From NCBI RefSeq assembly GCF_020194175.1, contig NZ_JADYVX010000001.1:372001-436000 (forward strand): DNA of 64,000 nt, written 5' to 3'. The position numbers and the translations under genes were made by a program. How positions within the stretch are numbered: the first letter of the stretch is position 1; the number at the start of each line of letters is the position of its first letter. The notes under the pieces are model-generated. The model did no database searches and had not been told where the DNA came from. It saw only the letters and a list, made by a program, of their open reading frames with translations. This document shows positions 9,213 through 19,826 of the stretch, one piece after another. The stretch comes from Bradyrhizobium sp. BRP22. Lineage in GTDB: Bacteria > Pseudomonadota > Alphaproteobacteria > Rhizobiales > Xanthobacteraceae.

Positions 9213-9908
9213 ATGCTGAAGGTCGATAACATCAATCTCTTCTACGGCGCGGCGCAGGCGCTGCGCGGCGTCTCGCTGTCGGCGGAGCCCGGCAAGGTCA
9301 CCTGCGTGCTCGGGCGCAACGGCGTCGGCAAGACTTCGCTGCTTCGCGCCATGGTCGGCCAGTATCCGATCGCGTCGGGCGCGATCGAGTTCGACGGCAG
9401 CGATATCACTGCCCTGAAGCCGTATGAGCGCGCGCGGCGCGGCATCGGTTTCGTGCCGCAGGGCCGTGAGATCTTCCCGCTGCTGACAGTGGAGGAGAAC
9501 CTCAAGACCGGCTTCGGACCGCTGAAGCGCGAGAACCGATTCATTCCGGACGACGTGTTCTCGCTGTTCCCGGTGCTGCAATCGATGCTCGGCCGCCGCG
9601 GCGGCGATCTCTCCGGCGGACAGCAACAGCAATTGGCGATCGGTCGGGCGCTGGTGATGCGTCCGAAACTGTTGCTGCTCGACGAGCCGACCGAGGGCAT
9701 CCAGCCCTCGATCATCAAGGATATCGGCCGCGCCATCTCCTATTTGCGCAATCTCGGCAACATCGCGATCGTGCTGGTCGAGCAATATCTCGATTTCGCC
9801 TGCGAGCTCGGCGACAGCTTTGCGGTGCTGGACCGCGGCGCGGTGAAATATGCCTGCGACCGCTCCAATCTCGATCCCGCTGAAATCTCCCGCCAAATGG
9901 CGCTATAA
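9213..9908 (+). CDS. urtE: Urea ABC transporter ATP-binding protein UrtE
   Basis: A 231-residue LivF-type ATPase. Walker A GRNGVGKT (34-41), signature LSGGQ (133-137) and Walker B LLLLDEP (153-159) are intact; PTEGIQPSII after Walker B is typical of UrtE. It starts three bases after urtD. It is the last transport gene; ureD follows after 36 bp with no terminator, so urt and ure genes may share transcripts. Confidence 0.95.
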   Translation: MLKVDNINLFYGAAQALRGVSLSAEPGKVTCVLGRNGVGKTSLLRAMVGQYPIASGAIEFDGSDITALKPYERARRGIGFVPQGREIFPLLTVEENLKTGFGPLKRENRFIPDDVFSLFPVLQSMLGRRGGDLSGGQQQQLAIGRALVMRPKLLLLDEPTEGIQPSIIKDIGRAISYLRNLGNIAIVLVEQYLDFACELGDSFAVLDRGAVKYACDRSNLDPAEISRQMAL

Positions 9909-9944
9909 AGACTGGCAACGGCCACCGCCGTTCGTGGGGGACGG

Positions 9945-10781
<837 letters not shown>

Positions 10782-10808
10782 ATCACCCGAAACCATCAGA
10801 GTGCACGC

Positions 10809-11111
10809 ATGAATTTGTCTCCCCGCGAAAAGGACAAGCTCCTGGTCTCGATGGCCGCCATGGTGGCGCGCCGCAGGCTCGAGCGCGGCGTCAAGCTGAA
10901 CCATCCCGAGGCTATCGCGCTGATCACCGACTTCATCGTCGAGGGCGCGCGTGACGGCCGCACCGTCGCCGACCTGATGCAGGCGGGCGCACAGGTCCTG
11001 ACCCGTTCGCAGGTGATGGAGGGGATTGCGGAGATGATCCACGACATCCAGGTGGAGGCGACGTTTCCGGACGGGACAAAACTCGTCACCGTGCACGAGC
11101 CGATCCGGTAA
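10809..11111 (+). CDS. ureA: Urease subunit gamma
   Basis: A 100-residue protein matching the full length of bacterial UreA, starting [17 protein letters not shown] and carrying [21 protein letters not shown]. It forms the small structural subunit of the (UreABC)3 enzyme that hydrolyses urea to ammonia and carbamate. A 95-bp palindromic repeat separates it from ureB. Confidence 0.97.
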   Translation: MNLSPREKDKLLVSMAAMVARRRLERGVKLNHPEAIALITDFIVEGARDGRTVADLMQAGAQVLTRSQVMEGIAEMIHDIQVEATFPDGTKLVTVHEPIR

Positions 11112-11120
11112 CCACGTGAG

Positions 11121-11215
11121 CGTCATTCCGGGGCGGCCGCGTAGCGGCCGAACCCGGAATCCAGAGATTGTTGATCGAGATTCCGGGTTCTCGCTTCGCG
11201 AGCCCCGGAATGACG
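11121..11215. repeat. Palindromic intergenic repeat, CGTCATTCCGGGG family
   Basis: Outer inverted arms of 13 bp (11121-11133 and 11203-11215) with inner arms AACCCGGAATC/GATTCCGGGTT. A shorter member of the same family lies at 43945-44018. The copy sits between ureA and ureB inside the operon and would fold in the mRNA. Confidence 0.85.
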
Positions 11216-11226
11216 GAGGAAGAAAC

Positions 11227-11532
11227 ATGATCCCCGGCGAACCCTTCATCCAGGACGGCGAGATCGAGCTCAATGCCGGCCGCAAGACCGTGACGCTCAC
11301 GGTTGCCAACACCGGCGACCGCCCGATCCAGGTCGGCTCGCACTACCATTTTTTCGAGACCAACCCGGCGCTCAAATTCGACCGCAAGAAGGCCCGCGGC
11401 ATGCGCCTCGACATCGCAGCCGGCACAGCCGTGCGCTTCGAGCCCGGCCAGACCCGCGAGGTCCAGCTCGTCGCCCTCGCGGGCAAGCGCGTCATTTATG
11501 GCTTTCGCGGCGAGGTGAAGGGCAAGCTGTGA
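11227..11532 (+). CDS. ureB: Urease subunit beta
   Basis: A 101-residue UreB of normal bacterial length: [19 protein letters not shown], then [20 protein letters not shown]. The ATG at 11227 has a strong site GGAGGAA; the frame is open upstream through the repeat to a GTG at 11116, but that extension is repeat sequence and not family-like. It builds the beta-sandwich part of the urease trimer. Confidence 0.96.
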   Translation: MIPGEPFIQDGEIELNAGRKTVTLTVANTGDRPIQVGSHYHFFETNPALKFDRKKARGMRLDIAAGTAVRFEPGQTREVQLVALAGKRVIYGFRGEVKGKL

Positions 11533-11633
11533 TCCTTGGCGCCACGATCGCTGCCGCCCGGCCGCTGTCTCTTTCGCGGGACAGGAACGGAGTGCATGGC
11601 GGCGCGGTTGAGGCAAAAAAGGAGTTTTTCGCC

Positions 11634-12182
11634 ATGCTGCAGCCAATCCGCCTCGTTTCCGAAGCCGCCGAGTTCGCTGCCCACCGCCACAACGGCATGG
11701 CCCGCAAGGGCCGCGGCAGCGAGCCCTACATCAACCACCTCGCCGAGGTCGCGAATCTGCTCGCGCTCGCGACTGACGGCGCAGACGCCGAACTCGTGGC
11801 GGCCGGCTGGCTGCACGACACCGTCGAAGACACCGACACCACGCGCGAGGAGCTGGCGCAGAAATTCAGCGAGCGTGTCGCCGCGCTCGCGGTCGAGGTG
11901 ACCGACGACATGTCGCTGTCCAAGAAAAAGCGTCGGCAAAAGCAGATCGAGGACGCCCCGCACAAATCGCCTGATGCCAAGATGATCAAGATCGCCGACA
12001 AGATCAGCAATACCCGCGCGCGCATCGGGCCGAATCTGTCCAGCGACGAGTGCGAGGACCTTGCTGCTTACGTCATATGGGCGGAAAAAGTTGTCGCGGG
12101 ATGCCGGGGCGTCAATCCGATACTCGATGCAGAATTCGATGAAGCCGTCAAAGCAGCGAAAAGCGTGTTTGAAGGCAAGTGA
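11634..12182 (+). CDS. HD-domain (p)ppGpp hydrolase, MESH1-like
   Basis: A 182-residue single-domain HD protein, start ATG 11634 with AAGGAG upstream. H35, H61-D62, E65-D66 and D122 (in INH, LHDTVED and ADK) coincide in number with the metal ligands and catalytic residues of the animal enzyme MESH1, and the total length is about the same. No synthetase or TGS/ACT domain is present. The family removes the 3'-pyrophosphate of (p)ppGpp; MESH1 also acts on NADPH. It sits between ureB and ureC, 16 bases before ureC, so it is made with urease. Function here is inferred from family only. Confidence 0.85.
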   Translation: MLQPIRLVSEAAEFAAHRHNGMARKGRGSEPYINHLAEVANLLALATDGADAELVAAGWLHDTVEDTDTTREELAQKFSERVAALAVEVTDDMSLSKKKRRQKQIEDAPHKSPDAKMIKIADKISNTRARIGPNLSSDECEDLAAYVIWAEKVVAGCRGVNPILDAEFDEAVKAAKSVFEGK

Positions 12183-12197
12183 AATGGGGGGCCTGCG

Positions 12198-13910
<1,713 letters not shown>

Positions 13911-13958
13911 AACCTCCCCAGGCAAATATGCCCAGAACCAAAACCGGGAGGAAATTCC

Positions 13959-14258
13959 GTGATTTACGTCGTTGCCACGCTGACCGTGAAACCTGAAACG
14001 CGCGCCGAATTCATTGCGGCCGCCACCGCCTGCATCAAGGAGACGCGGAAGGAGCCCGGCAATATCGCCTATGACCTGCACGAGAGCGTCACCGATCCGA
14101 CCAAGATGGTGTTCGTCGAGCAGTGGGAAAATGCCGAGGCGCTGGTGCCGCACCGCACCGCCGAGCACATGAAGACCTTCGGCAGGGTTGCGGTGAAGTG
14201 CTTCTCGGCGCCGCCGAAGATCGAGGTCATCACACCCGAGAAGGTCGAAGTCCGCTAG
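13959..14258 (+). CDS. ABM-domain putative monooxygenase
   Basis: A 99-residue small alpha/beta barrel protein of the antibiotic-biosynthesis-monooxygenase (ABM/YgiN) type: an N-terminal strand [13 protein letters not shown], then [16 protein letters not shown] and [21 protein letters not shown]. Such proteins dimerise and some oxidise quinols or degrade haem-like substrates, but many have unknown function. The start is GTG 13959 behind GGGAGGA. Location between ureC and ureE suggests co-expression with urease; no direct link to nickel or urea is known. Confidence 0.8.
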   Translation: MIYVVATLTVKPETRAEFIAAATACIKETRKEPGNIAYDLHESVTDPTKMVFVEQWENAEALVPHRTAEHMKTFGRVAVKCFSAPPKIEVITPEKVEVR

Positions 14259-14260
14259 AG

Positions 14261-14303
14261 CATGATCCGGAAAAGTGGGAACCGGTTTTCCGAAGAGATC
14301 ATG
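14261..14303. repeat. Short dispersed repeat, CATGATCCGGAAAAGTGG family
   Basis: A 43-bp element bounded by CATGATC and GATCATG with an internal CCGGAAAA...TTTTCCG pairing. Two more copies lie at 41009-41050 and 59594-59636. This copy directly precedes ureE. Confidence 0.85.
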
Positions 14304-14329
14304 GTCGAACTAAGAGAGAGCAGCCCCGC

Positions 14330-14935
14330 ATGATCCGCGCGACGTCCGTCAAGCCGCAGCATCGCTGGAACGAGCAGCCGGCCGATACCGTCGTGCTCGA
14401 TTTCGACGACCGCCACCGCCGGCGGATGGCGATGACGGGCACGCGCGGATTGGAATTCCTGCTCGATCTCGAGAACGCAACAGCGCTGCGCGGCGGCGAC
14501 GCGCTGGTGCTGGAGGATGGGCGGCTGATCGAGGTGGTCGCCGCGCCCGAGCCGCTGCTGGAGATCCGCGGCGCCGACCCGCACCATCTGATCCGCGTCG
14601 CCTGGCACCTCGGCAACCGCCATCTGCCGACACAGATCATGAAGAAGGGCCTGCGTATCCGCCGCGATCACGTCATCGAGGCGATGGTGAAAGGATTGGG
14701 TGCGCGCGTGATCGAGATCGAGGCGCCGTTCGATCCCGAAGGCGGCGCCTATGCCGGCCATGCCCATGAAGGCGAGGCGGCCGCGCATCACCACACCGGC
14801 CATGACCATGCGCATGATCACGGCCACAGTCATGATGATCATCACCATCATGGCGATCACCATCACCATGACGAGCATTGCGACCACGATCATCACCACC
14901 ATCACGACCATTCCCATGCTCATGACCACAAATGA
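14330..14935 (+). CDS. ureE: Urease accessory protein UreE, His-rich nickel chaperone
   Basis: A 201-residue nickel metallochaperone that delivers Ni(II) to the UreDFG-urease complex. The N-terminal peptide-binding domain and central metal-binding domain are normal ([13 protein letters not shown] near 95-107; [14 protein letters not shown]). From about residue 144 the tail is extreme: 30 histidines in the last 58 residues, with Asp, one Cys and few others, able to store many nickel ions. The ATG at 14330 is chosen over upstream in-frame codons lying in the ABM gene. Its 3' end encodes the first codons of ureF in another frame. Confidence 0.95.
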   Translation: MIRATSVKPQHRWNEQPADTVVLDFDDRHRRRMAMTGTRGLEFLLDLENATALRGGDALVLEDGRLIEVVAAPEPLLEIRGADPHHLIRVAWHLGNRHLPTQIMKKGLRIRRDHVIEAMVKGLGARVIEIEAPFDPEGGAYAGHAHEGEAAAHHHTGHDHAHDHGHSHDDHHHHGDHHHHDEHCDHDHHHHHDHSHAHDHK

Positions 14936-15653
14936 GCCGCCGCGAGGCGAGGCGTGGGGCGGGATGACGGAGAGCGAGGCCGCCTCGCTCTACCGCCTGA
15001 TGACCTGGCTGTCGCCGTCCTTCCCGGTCGGGGCCTTCTCCTATTCCAGCGGCATCGAATGGGCGGTGGAGGCAGGCGACATCAGGGATGCCGCCTCGCT
15101 GCGCGATTGGCTCGCCGCAATGCTCAGTGAGGGCAGCGGCTTCTGCGACGGCGTGTTCCTCGTCCAGACGCACCAGGCCACAGTGGCGCGCGACCTTGCA
15201 AGATTGCGCGAGATCGCCGAGCTTGCCGCCGCCTTCGTGCCGTCGCGCGAGCGCCAGCTCGAGACCACGACGCAGGGCCGCGCCTTCATCGACACCGCGC
15301 GCGCCGCCTGGCCTTCGCCCGGGCTCGACGAGATGATGGCCGCCTGCGTGGGCGCCATCGTCTATCCCGTCGCGGTCGGGCTCGTCAGCGCCGCGCATGA
15401 CATTCCGCTTCCGCCGGTGCTGCACGCGTTCTTCCATGCGGTGGTCTCGAACTGGATCTCCGCCGGCGCCCGCCTGGTCCCGCTCGGCCAGACCGACAGC
15501 CAGCGACTGCTCGCCGCTCTCGAGCCCGTGGTCAGCGCGACCGCAGCGCGCTCGGCTGCCGCTTCGCTGGATGAGCTCGGCAGCGCTACCTTCCGCGCCG
15601 ATCTCGCAAGCCTGCGCCACGAGACGCAATATACGAGGCTGTTCCGGTCATGA
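14922..15653 (+). CDS. ureF: Urease accessory protein UreF
   Basis: About 243 residues, all-helical urease activation protein: [20 protein letters not shown] is the UreF hallmark, followed by [11 protein letters not shown]. With UreD and UreG it forms the nickel insertion complex. The start is taken at ATG 14922, inside the ureE tail (14-base overlap); an ATG at 14964 with a better GGGGCGGG site is an equal candidate and would give 229 residues. Confidence 0.93.
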   Translation: MTTNEPPRGEAWGGMTESEAASLYRLMTWLSPSFPVGAFSYSSGIEWAVEAGDIRDAASLRDWLAAMLSEGSGFCDGVFLVQTHQATVARDLARLREIAELAAAFVPSRERQLETTTQGRAFIDTARAAWPSPGLDEMMAACVGAIVYPVAVGLVSAAHDIPLPPVLHAFFHAVVSNWISAGARLVPLGQTDSQRLLAALEPVVSATAARSAAASLDELGSATFRADLASLRHETQYTRLFRS

Positions 15654-15679
15654 CGGGCTTTCTCGTCCCCATGTTCCGC

Positions 15680-15757
15680 CGTCATTGCGAGCGGAGCGAA
15701 GCAATCCATCGCGCCGCTTGCTGAGGCATGGATTGCTTCGCTACGCTCGCAATGACG
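15680..15757. repeat. Palindromic intergenic repeat, CGTCATTGCGAGCG family
   Basis: Outer inverted arms of 14 bp (15680-15693 and 15744-15757) and inner arms GAAGCAATCCAT/ATGGATTGCTTC. It lies between ureF and ureG. A second, shorter hairpin GTCCCGG...CCGGGAC follows at 15834-15853, probably a remnant of another repeat. Confidence 0.85.
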
Positions 15758-15876
15758 GGGAGAGGGCAACGCCTCGTTCGTTCTTGTGAAGGGAGGCGGC
15801 TAGCTCGCCTTATCGAGAGATCACGCGGTATGGGTCCCGGCCTTCGCCGGGACGACGATCAAGAGGATTGGCTCAC

Positions 15877-16533
15877 ATGACATCTTCTCACGGCCCGCTT
15901 CGCGTCGGTGTCGGTGGTCCGGTCGGATCCGGCAAGACCGCGCTGATGGACTTGCTCTGCAAATCGATGCGCGAACGTTACGACATCGCGGCGATCACCA
16001 ACGACATCTACACCAAATGGGATGCCGAGTTCCTGGTGCGTTCAGGCTCGCTGACGCCGGACCGCATCGCCGGCGTCGAGACGGGCGGCTGTCCACACAC
16101 CGCGATCCGCGAGGACGCCTCGATGAATCTCGCCGCGGTCGCCGACATGCGCGCCAAATTCCCGGGCCTCGATCTCGTGCTGATCGAGTCCGGCGGCGAC
16201 AACCTGGCCGCAACTTTTTCGCCCGAGCTTGCCGACCTCACCATCTACGTCATCGACGTCGCCGCCGGCGACAAGATCCCGTCCAAGGGCGGCCCCGGCA
16301 TCACCCGCTCGGACCTGCTCGTGATCAACAAGATCGACCTCGCGCCGTATGTCGGCGCGTCGCTTGAGAAGATGGAGACCGATGCGAAGCGGATGCGCGG
16401 TGAGCGTCCCTTCGTCATGACCAACCTCAAGAAGAGCGACGGGCTGGACCGCATCATTGCCTTCATCGAGGCCAAAGGCGGCCTGCGCCCGCAAGCCTCT
16501 GCGAAGGCCAAGGCGCGAGCCAAGGCAGGCTGA
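15877..16533 (+). CDS. ureG: Urease accessory GTPase UreG
   Basis: A 218-residue SIMIBI-class GTPase that powers nickel delivery to urease. P-loop GGPVGSGKT (13-21), the invariant Cys-Pro-His at 72-74 that binds nickel, and [11 protein letters not shown] are present. The ATG at 15877 has AGAGGA upstream. The C-terminus has an extra Ala/Lys-rich tail. It is the last gene of the urease cluster, set apart from ureF by about 220 bp of repeat DNA. Confidence 0.97.
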   Translation: MTSSHGPLRVGVGGPVGSGKTALMDLLCKSMRERYDIAAITNDIYTKWDAEFLVRSGSLTPDRIAGVETGGCPHTAIREDASMNLAAVADMRAKFPGLDLVLIESGGDNLAATFSPELADLTIYVIDVAAGDKIPSKGGPGITRSDLLVINKIDLAPYVGASLEKMETDAKRMRGERPFVMTNLKKSDGLDRIIAFIEAKGGLRPQASAKAKARAKAG

Positions 16534-16883
16534 ACGATTTGTTAATATGATATCCGGTTCGTTAATATTCTGACAGCGGCCAAACGCAACGTCCTGTCGC
16601 CCCGGTCGACCCGGGTGCGCTACTCGCAGGCGGGTGCGACGAAATATTCCATGCCGCAATGGGAACAAAATCCAGCCACTCCCATTAGCCAACTCTGACG
16701 CTGCTCTCGCCCGCCGGCGCCAGCCGTCGTTCACGTTAATTACGGCCTTCCGTTGCGTACCGATGATCTCCACTCCATATTTCGCCGCGGTTGGCGTTCA
16801 CCTCGTTTCCAATCGTTGCCGCGCCTGCAGACGTCAGATGTTTGCTGTTCATCTTCGCCAACCCGCCGTCTCCGAGTAACAGC

Positions 16884-18542
16884 GTGGTCCGGCTGGGTTT
16901 TATTATCGCCTTCATTGCTCTGATCGGGGTGCTGCTCTCCGGTCTCGCGGCCTATCGCGTGCACGAGCAGGAGCTGACGCTCGACGGCATTGCGCTGGCG
17001 CGGGCGATCGACGTCCATGCCAGCCTGGTGCAGGACCGGCTTACCGAGCGCGAATTGCTTGCCCGTGTCTCCTCTGGCCTGTTTCGCGCGCCGTCGGTGG
17101 TGAAGGCCGACATGCTGCAGCCGCTGCGCTCCTCGATCTATGCCTTCAAGACCGACTTCGTGGTGGCGGCCTGGATCGCACGACTTAGGCCCGATGAGCT
17201 CAATGCGGCACAGCAGGAATTGAAAAAGGCCGGCTTCCCCAATCCGAACATCCGCGATTTCGACGACCAGCCGCTCGACATCAACGCGATCGACAAGCCC
17301 ATCAACGTGTTGATGGACCTGGAGCCGCGGACGCCGGAGACCATCCTGCTGCCGGGCCGCAGCTTCGACCATCATTCCGTGATCGGACCGATGCTGGCGC
17401 AGGCGATGGCGGACGGCAAGCCGGTGGCCTCGGATCCGATCCCGCTGTTGCGCCAGGACGGGCCGATCGGGGTCGCGCTCGCCGCGCCGGTGTTTCAGCA
17501 GGGGGCCTCCGAGCCCGCGGGCTTCGTCACATTTTCGTATGAGCTCGGGCCGTTGATGCTGACGAATGACGATTTGTCGCTGTTCTCGGTGGTGCTGAAG
17601 GACCCCCGCGATTCCAACGATGAGCTGGTCGCCAACGACCAGGGCGTCATCACCTCGCGCGCGGTGCGGCCGGATGGGCCGGCGCCCTCGATGGTGCGGA
17701 CGGTGACGTTCGGCGGCCGCGACTGGTCGCTCGCCTATTACGCCAAGACCTCCGCCGCCGCGCGTGCGAACCAGACCGCGGCGATCGTGGCCGCGATCGG
17801 CCTGGCGCTGACCGGCATCGTCTGTGGCCTGTTCGGCTACGTCGCCTACAACAACCTTCGGCTCAGCCGCGAGATCGAGGTGAGGATCGGGTTCGAGCGG
17901 CGGCTGACCGCCGTGATCGACGAGCTCAACCACCGCGTCAAGAATATCCTGGCCGTGATCCAGTCGATCGTCACCCGCACGCTGCGCCATGGCTCGGACA
18001 TCGATGCTGCCCGCGATCTTCTGATCGGCCGCATCCATGCGATGTCGAACGTGGTCACGCTGCTCAGCGAGAGCCAGTGGCAGGGCGTGAAGCTGAAGGG
18101 ATTGTTCGAGGCCCGCGCGATCCCGCATGCCGAGCGCATCGCGATCTCTGGGCCCGACATCGCGGTCTCAGCGCGCGCCGCGCAATCGCTGTCGCTGTTG
18201 TTCTTCGAGCTGGCGTCGCATTCCGACGAGGGCTTGTCCCTGGTCGGCAAGCATCCGCACATCGTCGCGAACTGGGAAGTGAACGGCAAGGTGCCGGAAG
18301 CGATCTTTCATTTCCGCTGGGAGGAGTTCAACACCAGCGAAGCCACCCGCCGCCCCGATTCCGATTTCGGCCTGATCCTGCTCGACCGCGTCGCGCCCGA
18401 AGCGCTCGGTGGCACGGCCAAGCGCTACTTCACCGACATCAGCTACGTCTACGAGCTGACCGCGCCGATGGAAACCGTCGTCGACATGAACGAGCGCGAC
18501 CGCACCGAGAAGTTTTCAGCGCCCGTCAGACCGGCGCGCTGA
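16884..18542 (+). CDS. CHASE-domain HWE-type histidine kinase, degenerate ATP site
   Basis: About 552 residues from GTG 16884 (the frame is open to 16791 with only TTG, so the start is uncertain). A first membrane helix (about 4-22), a periplasmic CHASE-like sensor (about 50-200, with DELNAAQQELKKAGFPNPNI), a second helix (about 298-320) and an HWE/HisKA_2 transmitter with H-box ELNHRVKNILAVIQS (His near 350). The DFG-like box (SDFGLILL) and WEE remain, but the N-box, normally HELATNAxKYG, reads FFELASHSDEGLSLVG and lacks its asparagine. It lies convergent to ecfG-nepR and next to phyR, suggesting a stress-signalling role; it may not bind ATP. Confidence 0.85.
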   Translation: MVRLGFIIAFIALIGVLLSGLAAYRVHEQELTLDGIALARAIDVHASLVQDRLTERELLARVSSGLFRAPSVVKADMLQPLRSSIYAFKTDFVVAAWIARLRPDELNAAQQELKKAGFPNPNIRDFDDQPLDINAIDKPINVLMDLEPRTPETILLPGRSFDHHSVIGPMLAQAMADGKPVASDPIPLLRQDGPIGVALAAPVFQQGASEPAGFVTFSYELGPLMLTNDDLSLFSVVLKDPRDSNDELVANDQGVITSRAVRPDGPAPSMVRTVTFGGRDWSLAYYAKTSAAARANQTAAIVAAIGLALTGIVCGLFGYVAYNNLRLSREIEVRIGFERRLTAVIDELNHRVKNILAVIQSIVTRTLRHGSDIDAARDLLIGRIHAMSNVVTLLSESQWQGVKLKGLFEARAIPHAERIAISGPDIAVSARAAQSLSLLFFELASHSDEGLSLVGKHPHIVANWEVNGKVPEAIFHFRWEEFNTSEATRRPDSDFGLILLDRVAPEALGGTAKRYFTDISYVYELTAPMETVVDMNERDRTEKFSAPVRPAR

Positions 18543-18683
18543 ACCCGCAATGATGGACGGGTGGGTATCGTGTTAGTGGCGCAGCGCGAGCAAAGCGCGT
18601 CTGTCGCGTCGCGCCCACTATCCGCGGTCGGTGCAAGAGAAGTTGGGCACGCTTCGCTTTCCCACCCTGCACACCGCTCTCGC

Positions 18684-18773
18684 CGTCATTGCCGGGCTTG
18701 ACCCGGCAATCCATCATTCCTCAGAAAATCTCTTTTCCGGGATGGATGCGCGGGTCGAGCCCGCGCATGACGG
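18684..18773. repeat. Palindromic intergenic repeat, CGTCATTGCCGGGC type
   Basis: Begins CGTCATTGCCGGGCTTGACCCGGC and ends GGGTCGAGCCCGCGCATGACG, so two hairpins flank a less paired centre. It lies between the convergent stops of the kinase and ecfG and may act as a transcription barrier. The remaining part of 18543-18683 shows no gene. Confidence 0.7.
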
Positions 18774-18790
18774 TCAAGAGTTGGCGAGCA

Positions 18791-19339
18791 TCAGCCGCCA
18801 TTGCCGCCGATCACGGCGCGCACGGTGTCATCAGGGCCGAAATCTTCCGCGCCTTCGACATAGAGCAATGCGCTCAGTTTCGATCGTGCGCGGTTGACGC
18901 GGCTCTTGATGGTGCCGACGGCGCAGCCGCAGATCGCAGCAGCGTCCTCGTACGAGAAGCCGGAAGCGCCGACCAGGATCAGGGCTTCACGCTGGTCTTG
19001 CGGCAGCTTGTCGAGCGCTGCGCGAAACTCCTCGAACTCCAGATGCGCATTCTGCGCAGGCTGGGTCTTCAGCGTCTTGGCATAGTTGCCCTCGGCATCC
19101 TCAACCTCCCGCCGCCGCTTGCGATAGTCGGAGCGAAACAGGTTACGCAGGATGGTGAACAGCCAGGCCGGCAGGTTCGAACCGGGCTGGAAAGAATCGA
19201 TGTTGGCGATTGCGCGCAACAAGGTCTCCTGCACCAGATCGTCGGCGCGGTCGCCATTGCCGGAAAGCGAAATCGCGAACGCGCGTAGGCTTGGCACCGA
19301 CGCCAAAATGTCGTCGCGAAGTTGGTCGGTGAGAGGCAT
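18791..19339 (-). CDS. ecfG: ECF sigma factor of the general stress response, EcfG
   Basis: A 182-residue sigma-70-family protein with region 2 (RAFAISLSGNGDRADDLVQETLLRA, about 19-43) and region 4 (LPQDQREALILVGASGFSYEDAAAICGCAVGTIKSRVNRAR). This matches the EcfG (ECF15) group, which directs RNA polymerase to GGAAC-N16/17-CGTT promoters in alphaproteobacteria. It is translationally coupled to nepR by a one-base TGATG overlap. NepR would hold it inactive until phosphorylated PhyR captures NepR. Several target-type promoters are found nearby. Confidence 0.95.
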   Translation of the reverse strand: MPLTDQLRDDILASVPSLRAFAISLSGNGDRADDLVQETLLRAIANIDSFQPGSNLPAWLFTILRNLFRSDYRKRRREVEDAEGNYAKTLKTQPAQNAHLEFEEFRAALDKLPQDQREALILVGASGFSYEDAAAICGCAVGTIKSRVNRARSKLSALLYVEGAEDFGPDDTVRAVIGGNGG

Positions 19340-19563
19340 CAGTCCCTCCCGTCATTTTTTGCTGCTTGCTGCTCGTCAGTTTCGGCCAAATGCTTGGCGG
19401 CCTCCGCAGGATCATCGAGCTTGCGGATAAGCTCCGCAAAGCGGTCCGGCACCCCCTGCCGCACCACGTCATCGTACATGGCGCGAAGCTGGTGGCCGAT
19501 TCTCGATTGGATCTCAGCGTTGAGACCGCCCTGCTTCTTGGTTTCCTTCATGATCTGATCCAC
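19339..19563 (-). CDS. nepR: Anti-sigma factor NepR
   Basis: A 74-residue helical protein from GTG 19563, which has GGGGAAAT just upstream; a TTG at 19596 and an ATG at 19551 are alternatives. The core LNAEIQSRIGHQLRAMYDDVV and GVPDRFAELIRKLDD is the NepR two-helix region that wraps around EcfG or the sigma-like domain of PhyR. It is encoded directly upstream of ecfG and divergent from phyR, the canonical arrangement. Confidence 0.94.
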   Translation of the reverse strand: MDQIMKETKKQGGLNAEIQSRIGHQLRAMYDDVVRQGVPDRFAELIRKLDDPAEAAKHLAETDEQQAAKNDGRD

Positions 19564-19693
19564 ATTTCCCCGAGAGGTTAAGTCCCTGTGTTTCAAGCAG
19601 TTTCCTCGAAATTTCGGTCTTGGCCGCGTTTGCTGTCGGTCGTACGCTAATTCGAAGTTCGACGGAAAGTTCCGAGCGTCCGGAACTTTTTGT

Positions 19694-19718
19694 GGAACTT
19701 TATCCGCGCTCAGGCGTA
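19694..19718 (+). promoter_or_regulatory. EcfG-type promoter of phyR
   Basis: GGAAC (19694-19698), 16-base spacer, CGTA (19715-19718), one base off the EcfG consensus GGAAC-N16/17-CGTT. A second GGAAC lies 12 bases upstream (19682-19686) without a partner -10. The ATG of phyR is about 110 bases downstream. No equally good site was seen for nepR; GGAAC at 19673-19669 on the minus strand is followed by AATT. Confidence 0.6.
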
Positions 19719-19826
19719 GTCCGGCGTAACACCCCCGGGGAGGCGGGTCGCTCCACGGACGGATGTGCCGACCCGACAGATGAAGGCGTTTCAGGCAGTT
19801 GCCTCAAACACAAGGATGGAGTGGGA

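Noticed and set aside
11116..11226. Longer UreB start at GTG 11116
   Set aside because: The extra 37 codons are translated palindromic repeat; the ATG at 11227 has a strong ribosome site and the normal UreB N-terminus.
14123..14329. N-terminal extension of UreE into the ABM gene
   Set aside because: The extension reads the ABM gene out of frame; family start and length fit ATG 14330.
16662..16686. EcfG promoter upstream of the HWE kinase (GGAAC at 16662)
   Set aside because: The 16- and 17-base spacings lead to CATT and ATTA, lacking the conserved G.
18543..18683. Possible RNA gene between the kinase and ecfG
   Set aside because: Some GC-rich pairing is visible, but there is no tRNA-like arm pattern, T-run or promoter; it looks like repeat remnants.
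19649..19673. EcfG promoter for nepR-ecfG (GGAAC at 19673-19669, minus)
   Set aside because: The bases at -10 spacing are AATT, only two of four matches, so it was not listed as a promoter.
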